Shown here: positions 52,601-59,676 of the stretch, piece after piece
Layout: each line of letters opens with the position of its first letter
Numbering within the stretch: position 1 is the stretch's first letter
DNA from: Roseimaritima sediminicola
Lineage (GTDB): Bacteria; Planctomycetota; Planctomycetia; Pirellulales; Pirellulaceae
Reading direction: 5' to 3'
NCBI RefSeq assembly: GCF_009618275.1
Contig: NZ_WIAD01000026.1
Coordinates: 20,550 to 84,549 of the forward strand
DNA length: 64,000 bases
Translations under genes and position numbers: made by a program
The notes under the pieces: generated by a model
Seen by the model: the letters and a program-made list of their open reading frames with translations, nothing else
What the model was told of the DNA's origin: nothing
Database searches by the model: none

Positions 52601-53231
52601 GGATGGCGGCGGCCAGTTTGTCCAGCGAGACGTTGTGGAAACGCAGTTTGTCCGGGTCGACTTCGATCTGGTACTGACGGACATAGCCGCCGATCGAGGC
52701 CACTTCGCTGACCCCTTCCACGGCCTGCAGTTCGTAGCGGACGACGAAGTCTTGCAGGCTTCTCAGGTCCGCCAGCGACATGCCTTCGGCCGGAGGGCGG
52801 AGCACGTAGTAGTACACCTGGCCAAGCCCCGTGGCGTCGGGCCCCAGCTGCGGCACCACGCCCTCGGGCAATTTACTGGCCGCCGTGCCCAGTTGTTCCG
52901 AGACGCGGCTGCGGGCCCAGTAGAAATCGATCGAGTCCTTGAAGGTGACCTGGACAAAGCTGTTGCCGAACATGCTTTTGCCGCGGACCGATTCCGCGCC
53001 CGGCACAGCCAACAGCGACACACTGAGCGGATACGTGACCTGGTCCTCGATGTCCTTGGGCGAACGTCCCGGCCAGGAGGTCAGGACGATCACCTGGTTC
53101 TCACCGACGTTCGGAATCGCATCGATGGGGACCGCGCGATAACTGAACCAGCCGGCGATGCTCACGCCGATGGCCAGCAGCAAGACCAGCCACGGTTCGC
53201 GAACGCAGAAATGGATGATGGCTCGTAACAT
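49644..53231 (-). CDS. cusA: CusA/CzcA-type heavy-metal RND efflux pump
   Basis: 1195 residues from the ATG at 53231 (AGGAGA upstream; the 110 codons of frame above lie inside the adaptor gene). Typical HME-RND motifs: 'IPNVGENQVIVLTSWPGRSP', 'VTYPLSVSLLAVPGAESVRG', 'SMFGNSFVQVTFKD', TM4 'IAIAIGTMVDMAIIVSEN', and C-terminal 'GFIALFGLAVDDGVVMATYI'. The N-terminal stretch is closest to CusA (Cu/Ag) by pattern. It is about 150 residues longer than typical; much of the excess is an extra region around residues 512-605 with two added hydrophobic helices. It exports monovalent copper or silver across the envelope. Confidence 0.93.
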   Translation of the reverse strand: MLRAIIHFCVREPWLVLLLAIGVSIAGWFSYRAVPIDAIPNVGENQVIVLTSWPGRSPKDIEDQVTYPLSVSLLAVPGAESVRGKSMFGNSFVQVTFKDSIDFYWARSRVSEQLGTAASKLPEGVVPQLGPDATGLGQVYYYVLRPPAEGMSLADLRSLQDFVVRYELQAVEGVSEVASIGGYVRQYQIEVDPDKLRFHNVSLDKLAAAIQSSNLDVGAKTVETTGMEFIVRGKGFLGTGGDTAQTIADIEDTVVLQREGVPVRVADVARVQLGPDFRRGALDYNGSEAVGGVVVMRYGENPRTVIERVKETIRDIEPALGGVTIHGVYDRTGLIDETMGTLTGALRDEILITAVIILLFLMHIRTSFAVAICLPVAVLMSFIAMQAWGVGANIMSLAGIAIAIGTMVDMAIIVSENIYQHLADWERQAGDTPQQRGGRPLKNRADVVYEAAVEVAPAVVTAVATTIVSFLPVFFLTGRDYRLFSPLAYTKTFAIAAAMITAVTIVPALCRLLLRSSRQNRVTAAAVGAIAAGLFGAAGMLVISQSSAVRIAGWVGVGEQAVAGWVLHATLAAMLSAIGFVFGWVLMRERIRPIEAIPSSRFVRWIYAARLRYALNHKLIALSFPAMLLVLGLGAYLGLPKVLQPVERVAGVFGADLNEVPGYVDAKHLFTGLQSDDWIALDEGSWFYMPTLYPAASFSQAMQILQTQDVLIGEIPEVADVLGKIGRVESALDPAPGGMVETYVMLKPQSEWREGVTARDIWDEINRVATLPGVTPASALQPIEGRVVMLQSGIKAPMAIRIYGDQLDALAEAAMDVAAELKKSPLVNAGTVNPDIVLGKPYVEFTVDRDAASRYGMSSAMVNQVIETALGGMNLINTVEGRERYPVRLRYNRNLRENIDGLARLPVVTGSGAVVPLEELATLETSWGPGAINSENGRLVAHVSFMTSGVRGDLESISAIEEQLRAAQMLPISNPQRLDLPAGYSLEAVGSFRNQIEANRRLMWIIPLVLGINLLLIYFEFRSLPISFAVFTGIPVAFAGGMVLVAWMEVELNTAVWVGFIALFGLAVDDGVVMATYIRQLLKRRRVRSVQDIRDTVYEAGLKRIRPCMMTTVTTLAALLPVLLATGRGADVAAAMAIPVFGGMLAEPFTSFIVPTLYSAYLETKMRLGLSDELWNPSEADLLTSTTNPEETMAA

Positions 53232-53244
53232 GGGGCCTTGTCTC

Positions 53245-55491
53245 CTACTCGGGCGCCGAAGCGATTGCGGGTACCGATTCCATGGCAAGGTCCGAAACGG
53301 TTTCGCCACAGCGAAGCATTTCCTCGCCCCAGTACGGGTTGGCCAGTTGGCCACCGGGCTGCATCCAGTCGCCGCCGCCGCCGGGGACCATCGGGCAGTA
53401 ATAATGCGAGAGGCCAGAGGCCGTCTGTGGTCCTCGTGCTTCGGTGGCCGCTCGCAGCAGCGAGTGGCTGACGGTGCGGAAGGCGTCTCGAGCGGTTTCC
53501 AGAGAACCGTCCATCCGCCCGGCGGCTCGGCGAGCTCGCGCGAAACGACGCTGGGCTTCATCCGGTACGTCGGCCAACGACTCCAGCCGCGAGAGCGCGT
53601 CGATCATTGTGTTCAAAGCCACCGGCGGCGGAGCCGTATCGGCCGCCATCGCGGATTGCAGTTCAAAGTACGCCGCGTACGCTCGGTCGAACTGCTGACC
53701 CGATTCCCCGGCCAACAGTGCCGGTTCGGAGGGCGGCAGCGGCAGCGGCCCCGGGGCGTGGGTGACCGCCTTGCTGGGGTCCAGCAGCGACGGATTGCCC
53801 GCCAGTTGCATCTGCGAATCGATCAGGAAGTTGCCGCTGGTGGCGACCCGTTCGCCCACCGCCAGACCCTCCACGATCACCGCTTCGGTGTCGCTCATCG
53901 CGCCCACCGTCACACGGCGGATTTCGAATCGTCCGGGGTCGGTTTCCACGTACAGAACGCTGGTGTCGCCGGCCAACAGCACCGCATCTCGCGGCACCTT
54001 GACGACATCGCGTTGAGGGATCGGTTCGCTGGCGAAACCCAGCGTCGACGTGGGCACCAGGTCCATTCCGCACAGAGGACAATCGCCGGGATCATCGCGA
54101 ATCACCTGCGGGTGCATGGGACTGATGTACTTGCCCGCCAGGGCCGGATCGTAAACCAGGTCGCGCGGCACCGTCGGCACGCTGATTCGAGCCGTGGCGT
54201 AATCGCCCGGCCGCAGTTTGCCGTCGAAGTTCATGATCTCGACCCGCACTCGCACCGAGCGGGTTTGCGGGTTTACCACCGGATCGATAAAAGCCACGCG
54301 GCCGGTGAAGACTTCGCCGGGCAACGAGCGAACTTCGGCTTCGACCTGTTGGCCGAAACGCACCAGAGCGGCGTCGTCGGGAAACAGGTCCAGCATCAAC
54401 CACACGGTGCTCAGATCAGCGACACGGTAGATCTTCTGTCCCGTTTTGACGTAGTCGCCTTCGACGGCCGCCTTCTCGATCACGGTTCCACTCTGCGGCG
54501 ATTTAATGCGAATCCGCGAGGAGGCTTTGCGCGAGCGGCGCAGCTCCGCGATCTGGTCTTCGGTCATGCCCAGTTCGATCAGTTTCTCCTTGGCCATCTC
54601 CTGAAGGTCGGCGCGGTTGATTTCAAAGCGACCGATCGAGCCGGTTTCCAGACTGGTCACGTACTCGGTCTGGGCGGAGTACAGCTCGGGGCTGTAGATC
54701 AACGCCAGGTCGTCGCCTTGATTGACTTTCACGCCCGCGTAGTTGGCGTACAGCTTTTCCAGCCGGCCATCGATATACGCGGAGATCGTGCTCTGGCGAC
54801 TCTCGTCGTAATCGATCGATCCGATGGTGCGAATCGTGCGATGGACCTCACCGCTGGTGCTGACGGCCGTTTGGATACCGACCAAGCGGCGGGCCGCCGG
54901 TTCGATCGACACCGAGATGCCGTCGCCGCCGCCACCGCCGGTTGCCGGCACCAGTTCCATTTCGCACACCGGGCAGCGTCCCGGTTCGCTCGATGGAGGC
55001 GTGCACAGCATCGGACAGATGTAACGGGTGTTCGCATCGCCCGTGGCTACTGCGGCCGATGCGTCCTCGTCGCCGCCGAAGCCATCGCGGGTTACCCAGC
55101 CAGAGCGTTGCACCCAGCCCAGCACGAACAGCCCCAGTGCGATCACCGTCAACACCGCCGCCGACTGGATGCCGACGCGGACCAGAAGCCGCGCGAAGGA
55201 TTCACCCGCCGAGTCACCGCGCGCCGGTGCTGTGGTCTGTTCGGTGGCTGTGGGGTTTGCCGCTACCGGCTCTTCGGTCCCAGGAGAGGCCGGAGCAGGC
55301 TGTGCAGCAGGCGCCGCGTTCTCAGACGCGGCGTACGGATTCTCGGGCGAGGCGTACGGATCGGCTGTGGCGCCCGGCGACGCAGGCACAACAGTACCGT
55401 CGGCGTTGGAACGCGCGTCGCTGGTTGGGTCGCCGCTGGGCTTTGCCGCATCGGCGGCGTCGCCGGGGTGTTTGGAATGTTCGTCCTGCAT
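53245..55491 (-). CDS. cusB: CusB-type membrane fusion protein with multiple metal-binding modules
   Basis: 748 residues from the ATG at 55491, after AAAGGACGA. An acidic, Pro/Ala-rich cytoplasmic N-terminus leads to one helix (VLTVIALGLFVLGWVQ, about 115-130), then a heavy-metal-binding domain (RYICPML...RCPVCEMELVP, about 156-182). Barrel-sandwich and beta-barrel adaptor domains follow (ADLSTVWLMLDLFPDDAALV). A second metal-binding module (YISPMHP...CPLCGMDLVP, about 453-478) interrupts the adaptor, and a C-terminal DUF3347-like segment ends in a third (HYYCPMVPGG, about 696). It links CusA to an outer-membrane factor; no cusC is seen nearby. Confidence 0.9.
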   Translation of the reverse strand: MQDEHSKHPGDAADAAKPSGDPTSDARSNADGTVVPASPGATADPYASPENPYAASENAAPAAQPAPASPGTEEPVAANPTATEQTTAPARGDSAGESFARLLVRVGIQSAAVLTVIALGLFVLGWVQRSGWVTRDGFGGDEDASAAVATGDANTRYICPMLCTPPSSEPGRCPVCEMELVPATGGGGGDGISVSIEPAARRLVGIQTAVSTSGEVHRTIRTIGSIDYDESRQSTISAYIDGRLEKLYANYAGVKVNQGDDLALIYSPELYSAQTEYVTSLETGSIGRFEINRADLQEMAKEKLIELGMTEDQIAELRRSRKASSRIRIKSPQSGTVIEKAAVEGDYVKTGQKIYRVADLSTVWLMLDLFPDDAALVRFGQQVEAEVRSLPGEVFTGRVAFIDPVVNPQTRSVRVRVEIMNFDGKLRPGDYATARISVPTVPRDLVYDPALAGKYISPMHPQVIRDDPGDCPLCGMDLVPTSTLGFASEPIPQRDVVKVPRDAVLLAGDTSVLYVETDPGRFEIRRVTVGAMSDTEAVIVEGLAVGERVATSGNFLIDSQMQLAGNPSLLDPSKAVTHAPGPLPLPPSEPALLAGESGQQFDRAYAAYFELQSAMAADTAPPPVALNTMIDALSRLESLADVPDEAQRRFARARRAAGRMDGSLETARDAFRTVSHSLLRAATEARGPQTASGLSHYYCPMVPGGGGDWMQPGGQLANPYWGEEMLRCGETVSDLAMESVPAIASAPE

Positions 55492-55792
55492 AGTGCATCG
55501 TCCTTTAGCCGTCTGCACTGCCCTGCCCCGCGTCCATTGCGGTTCGGTCGTGCAGAGTGAGCCGTTGCGAGAGGACGCGGGATAGTTCATCCCGCGATTC
55601 CGCCGGTCCGGCTGATGGCTGAATCAGTTGAAAAAGGTGACGTTCAGACGAGCGAGCCGCGAATCAGGGCCCGGGCGATTGAATCTGTGGGGCCTGAGTG
55701 GACCACGAGGTCGATCGCACGAGGCAAACGCATCACGCTCGAAACAGATGGTGACGCACCGCATGCGCAGCACGTCCCAGAGGCCGGCGGGC

Positions 55793-56356
55793 TTACAGCC
55801 GCCAGCTACACAGCAGACGTTGTCCAAAATGGTCGTACGAGGATCCGATACCGGCGCAGAGATCAGGACGCGGACGCGGCACCAGGATCGCGCCAGCCAG
55901 ATCGCTGGCGTCGAGCATCGCCACCAGAGGAAGATCACGCTGCTCGCTGCTGGGCGCCCGAGGGCTGGGCGGTACCGCAGGTTCGCCATCCACACCGCAC
56001 AGGCAATTCGCTTGCACGCCCGGCACCGATTCGGAAGCGGCCACAGCAGCGTGGCCGCCGACGGTGGATTCCTCGTGGGCGGCTTGATCGCCGGCCTGTT
56101 GATGGTCGCCGGAGCCGCTGCGGTCACAGCAACTCCTGGTGGACACTTGGCGACAGCATCCGCAGGACGTTGAGGTCTGAGCCGCTTGGCAGCACTGGCA
56201 TCCTTCGCTCGATAATGCCGCGACGGAGTTTTGTCCGTCCTGGCAGCTGACCTGAGCCGCGCGGACCGCCAGCGGCTGCATCACGATGGCCGCGAGCAGG
56301 CAAAGCTGGGTGGTTCGGTGGAGGACAGGCGAAAGAAACAAAGTGATCGGTTCCAA
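55793..56356 (-). CDS. Cys-rich small protein at head of copper operon, start uncertain
   Basis: 187 codons if translation begins at TTG 56356. N-terminus (LFLSPVLHRTTQLCLLAAIVMQPLAVRAAQ) is signal-peptide-like. The mature part has Cys clusters (EGCQCCQAAQ, SCGCCRQVST, RSCCDRSG) that suggest Cu or Ag binding. The CsoR-like operator ends only 12 bases before the TTG, leaving little room for a leader; a leaderless mRNA or a start further in (ATG 56281, which would lose the leader) are alternatives. The C-terminal ~80 residues are ordinary. It precedes cusB by 300 bp, with no other gene between. Confidence 0.6.
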   Translation of the reverse strand: MEPITLFLSPVLHRTTQLCLLAAIVMQPLAVRAAQVSCQDGQNSVAALSSEGCQCCQAAQTSTSCGCCRQVSTRSCCDRSGSGDHQQAGDQAAHEESTVGGHAAVAASESVPGVQANCLCGVDGEPAVPPSPRAPSSEQRDLPLVAMLDASDLAGAILVPRPRPDLCAGIGSSYDHFGQRLLCSWRL

Positions 56357-56368
56357 AGGACAAAGGAA

Positions 56369-56387
56369 TATACCCTAACCTGGTATG
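56369..56387 (-). promoter_or_regulatory. CsoR-like copper operator of the efflux operon
   Basis: 'tataccctaacctggtatg' on the plus strand carries arms ATACC and GGTAT around 'ctaacct'. The site shares 15 of 19 positions with the one at 48143-48161 when both are read in the same orientation. On the transcribed strand it overlaps a TATATT that could be the -10 box, as expected for a repressor that blocks RNA polymerase. Confidence 0.6.
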
Positions 56388-56570
56388 TCTTTTTTATCGT
56401 GCAACCCGCCGTTCGAATCAATACGAATTCTTTGCGACCGGCGGCGGAACTTAAAAAAGGCACCCGCCAGGATAGGGGGGCAGCGTCGCGAAGGGCTGAC
56501 CGTTCATTATCGTCAGCGGAGCACGGAAATGCAAAAGGCAAGGCGGCAAAGCACGTTGTCGGCCGATTCA

Positions 56571-56744
56571 CTAAGCACGTCGCAACCTTTAATTCGGCAT
56601 CACTCTCCCTTTGGGAGAGTCGGGCTCTTAGGCCCGGAGAGGGTTTTCGCAGGGCCCTCCCCGGGCCTAAGAGCCCGACCCTCCCGCTGCGCGGGAGGGT
56701 GTTGTCGCGGGGTTTCACCGAAAGATTCATGCCGACGTGCTTAG
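56571..56744. repeat. 174-bp terminal-inverted-repeat element (full copy)
   Basis: Starts 'ctaagcacgtcg' and ends 'cgacgtgcttag'; same length and layout as the copy at 37073-37246. Long stem arms at 56621-56637 (CGGGCTCTTAGGCCCGG) and 56661-56677. About 93% similar by eye, with most differences outside the stems. It lies just after the small lipoprotein stop. No transposase is inside. Confidence 0.9.
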
Positions 56745-56783
56745 CAGACGAACCGATTCTTTCGATGTTGCCGGTCGTTCGCC

Positions 56784-56951
56784 TTAGGTTCCCTCTTCGC
56801 CTTCGATGTATTCGGGATCTTCGGTTATCGCGGTGTCATCTTCATCCACGCCGAGTGGTTCCGATTCGACTCCGCAGCCAACCAGAGGCAGGGTCAGCAA
56901 CCCAGTCAGAAGTGCGAGCGAGAGGGCTTTGGAAAGATTCGTAAGCTTCAT
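56784..56951 (-). CDS. Small lipoprotein paired with DUF1559 gene
   Basis: 55 residues, too short for most gene callers. Reading MKLTNLSKALSLALLTGLL, then TLPLVGCGVESEP: a signal peptide with lipobox LVGC (Cys26), then an acidic tail (DEDDTAITEDPEYIEGEEGT). It lies 115 bp downstream of the DUF1559 gene on the same strand, repeating the DUF1559-lipoprotein arrangement of 9496-11117. The coding assignment rests on the lipobox and strand; no clear Shine-Dalgarno is visible. Confidence 0.75.
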   Translation of the reverse strand: MKLTNLSKALSLALLTGLLTLPLVGCGVESEPLGVDEDDTAITEDPEYIEGEEGT

Positions 56952-57066
56952 CGATTAGGGATCTCAAAACAAAGGAAGGAGCGTTGTGATTACGACTCAA
57001 CAAAACGCCCCTGTCCACACCGGGGCGAACCAGCGAGGACGGGGGCGGGGATCTCGCTAGGTCCGA

Positions 57067-58119
57067 TCAATCAAATTGAGCGGTCTCACCGTCGAAGCTA
57101 CCGCCCAGCGCCCGGTAGGTCGCGTAATCGACAGTTTCTGCCATGAACTGAACACTGCCATCGCCGACACCAACCAGCACCCCGCCCGGGTGCTGCGAAC
57201 GCGCAGCGTACATTGCCCAGTTACTGTTTTTATGGCAATCCCACAGATCGCTGTTGGGCGACATCAGCGTGCTAAAGGAGAGGTCATTGGCGCTGTATCC
57301 ACGCAACCAACTATTGCCGCGGGCGTTTGTTGAACTGGTGCTAGGGTTACCCGCACACAGATTGTCCGTTTGTGTGTAGGTTGCCGCTTGGGCTGCGTAG
57401 GTGCCGGACGCGTTTGCCGACGGGTTCTCGTTGATACGAGGATGCCCAATGATCCCTTCCGAGAAGGCGATCGTATTGGAGAGGCCGTCGGTGATCGACC
57501 CGAAATCACGGGTGCTACCCCTGCGTGTCGGGCCCTGATAACGGATGCCATCAAAGAAGCCTAGGCTTTTGCCATTCCAACGAAGCTGGGCGTCGGGACC
57601 GGTGCAGGCAAAGTAATTCGTCGCTCCGTAATTGCTGTTCGACGGATGCCCGGTTTGCTTGTTTCCCGCCGGATCGATCCAATTCACATTGCCGTTTCCG
57701 CCGTCACTGGGACAGCGAAAACTGGCCACCACCGTCGGAGCGATGGTCCAGTTTGTGTTGGGCCTTTGGTTGCCCGACCACCAATGCGGAATGGTGAAGT
57801 CCACCCGATCATAAAGGGGTTGCTGTTCCATGTAGGGCAGGATTCGAGCACGCCAACTGATGATTTGGGTGTTCCAATCCGAGCCGTAGATCACGTCGTT
57901 CCGGTCTCGCAGCGGGGCGATCGCGTTCATCGTGTCGTGATAGTTTTGAATCGCAAGCCCGAGCTGCTTGAGATTGTTGCTGCACTGCATCCGGCGGGCG
58001 GCTTCGCGAGCGGACTGAACAGCTGGTAGTAAAAGTCCGACCAAAACTCCAATAATGGCAATAACGACTAATAATTCGACTAGGGTGAAACCTCTGGGGT
58101 TTCGTCTCACCGTTCTCAT
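57067..58119 (-). CDS. DUF1559 pilin-like exported protein
   Basis: 350 residues. N-terminus MRTVRRNPRGFTLVEL with the pilin-like cleavage site, then 'LLPAVQSAREAARRMQCSNN' and 'AIQNYHDTMNAIAPLRD'. The middle holds 'YFACTGPD' and 'GSITDGLSNTIAFSEG'. The C-terminus has 'SQHPGGVLVGVGDGSVQFM'. It is a full-length family member like the one at 10125. An 8-bp perfect palindrome (58157-58174) lies in its 5' leader. Function unknown. Confidence 0.95.
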   Translation of the reverse strand: MRTVRRNPRGFTLVELLVVIAIIGVLVGLLLPAVQSAREAARRMQCSNNLKQLGLAIQNYHDTMNAIAPLRDRNDVIYGSDWNTQIISWRARILPYMEQQPLYDRVDFTIPHWWSGNQRPNTNWTIAPTVVASFRCPSDGGNGNVNWIDPAGNKQTGHPSNSNYGATNYFACTGPDAQLRWNGKSLGFFDGIRYQGPTRRGSTRDFGSITDGLSNTIAFSEGIIGHPRINENPSANASGTYAAQAATYTQTDNLCAGNPSTSSTNARGNSWLRGYSANDLSFSTLMSPNSDLWDCHKNSNWAMYAARSQHPGGVLVGVGDGSVQFMAETVDYATYRALGGSFDGETAQFD

Positions 58120-58532
58120 GAAAAGTCTCCGACAAAAGAAAAGATCGTAAACGTCTCACGTGCCTCGGCACGTGCCTTGGAGGCAGGGCAGTCGTCTGCC
58201 CGCCAACGGTCAACAAAACGACCGATCCGCAGCACATTGAAGATTTTAAGGTGCTTTAGTCAGTCCTTAAGCGGTTTCGATGATAGGGTATGCCCCCCTT
58301 GAGTCAAGCAAGAAGTTGTCTTCAGGCTGTTCTGCAGAGGGGGCGCGCGCTGGCGGCGGGGCACGACACAGGCCGTTAACTGGGTTGTTTCATCCCTTCA
58401 GGTGAATTAAACGGCCGTTCACATGAATTTCGGTTTCGTCGACTTCCGATAGATTTTGCCGCAGCCTGGAGCAACCGATCCACCGCATGCGTCGTTCGTC
58501 GTTGAAGGCATCGTCGGCAGTTGCCGTCCGGC
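58120..58532. other. Intergenic region upstream of DUF1559
   Basis: 413 bp. It contains the hairpin CACGTGCC-tc-GGCACGTG (58157-58174) and a half-site GATAGGGTATG at 58282-58292 that resembles one arm of the CsoR-like operators. Short frames here are not supported as genes. Confidence 0.5.
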
Positions 58533-59675
58533 CTACGGATCCCGTTTGTCGTGCGTTCGGCGGATCCAATGATCGGTAAATTCGAGTCCTTCACCGGCGG
58601 CTTTCTTGGGCATGTGGCATTCGATACAGGAAGCCGTCAACGGTTGCTCGGAGCAGGAGATATGCGGCGTTCGACTTTCGGATTGCCGTGCTTGAGTCGT
58701 GTGGCATTCCCGACATGTCGCGTTGAAAAACTCGGGATCCGAGCGGGTTGGAAGATGAGGATCGTGACACGACATGCAGTCAAATCGCGGATAGTGTTTC
58801 TGTCCTGCTTCCGAATTCGCTTCTTGGAAACAAGGACTCAGGGCTATTCCTACCGGCGCAAAGCGAACCAGGTGAGAATGTTCGGGAGTTAATTCCTCGG
58901 GGGTCATTTCATCTGCTCGACGATGGCATTCTCCACAACGGTTGATCGATTCGATGGCGGTCAGATGAGACCAGGAAAAATCCAATGGTTCTGAACCGTC
59001 GGAGGCCGCGTGAGCTGCCGCTCCGCTGTGGCAGCGTGAGCAATCGAGGTTGGGGACTAGGTTCTTGAGATCGATTCCCGCCGCCGCCGCGCCCGCCGGA
59101 TCGACCTTTCGTTTGCGAGGCAGCCAACTGACGTGGCAGCCGAAGCAGCGTTCGGTTTCGTCGGCGTTGGCCGTTCTGCCAAGTCGCGGAGGAACGGTTG
59201 CGGTTCGGGCAGTGCCGGGCGTTGGGTGAAGTTGATCGTCGGCATACCAGGAAAGCTGCAACTGGGTCAGGCGGTCCAGGCCGTCAGGATCTTTATCGAT
59301 CGACACCGGCGTCATGGCATGCTCTCCGGAGCCGAACACCCAGTCGACGCGGCGAGCATAATCCAGGTCGTCCGCACGAAACCACAGTTCGTTTTCCTGT
59401 TCAAAGAAACGGAATGTCCTGCCGTCGATCGTCGCCTCTTTGTTCAGAAACCGAGACTTGACAATGGGGGCGGTTCCCCGGTGGAGCGTCCGTGAATGCG
59501 GCGCGGACTGAAAGTTTTCGACGATCTGCAGATGACATTCGCTGCAGCTGCGCGCCTTGACACGCAGGGTGCCGGCGGTCACGACCGCTAGAGGAGGTCG
59601 TTGACGCGTGTGGAACGCGTAGAGAACGCCGGCGATCAGTAGTAAAGCGAGGCAGGCAAAGAGCGGCTTTCTCAT
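58533..59675 (-). CDS. Seven-heme c-type cytochrome
   Basis: 380 residues from the ATG at 59675, one base after the upstream stop (TAGCATG). N-terminal membrane anchor/leader (ACLALLLIAGVLYAF). Seven CxxCH heme sites: CSECH, CFGCH, CSRCH, CGECH, CMSCH, CRECH and CIECH. The pattern 'CHMPKK' near the end and His ligands between resemble DmsE/NrfA-like or tetraheme decaheme-type planctomycete multiheme proteins. It is likely periplasmic electron transfer; the partner is probably not in this window. It overlaps the translational unit of the membrane/TPR protein. Confidence 0.92.
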   Translation of the reverse strand: MRKPLFACLALLLIAGVLYAFHTRQRPPLAVVTAGTLRVKARSCSECHLQIVENFQSAPHSRTLHRGTAPIVKSRFLNKEATIDGRTFRFFEQENELWFRADDLDYARRVDWVFGSGEHAMTPVSIDKDPDGLDRLTQLQLSWYADDQLHPTPGTARTATVPPRLGRTANADETERCFGCHVSWLPRKRKVDPAGAAAAGIDLKNLVPNLDCSRCHSGAAAHAASDGSEPLDFSWSHLTAIESINRCGECHRRADEMTPEELTPEHSHLVRFAPVGIALSPCFQEANSEAGQKHYPRFDCMSCHDPHLPTRSDPEFFNATCRECHTTQARQSESRTPHISCSEQPLTASCIECHMPKKAAGEGLEFTDHWIRRTHDKRDP

Positions 59676-59676
59676 G

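Noticed and set aside
51381..55560. Very long plus-strand frames opposite cusA and cusB
   Set aside because: They are antisense to strongly matched efflux genes and rich in Arg/His/Gln, a typical shadow pattern.
58282..58292. Third copper operator upstream of DUF1559
   Set aside because: Only one arm is present; no GGTATG partner in the right spacing.
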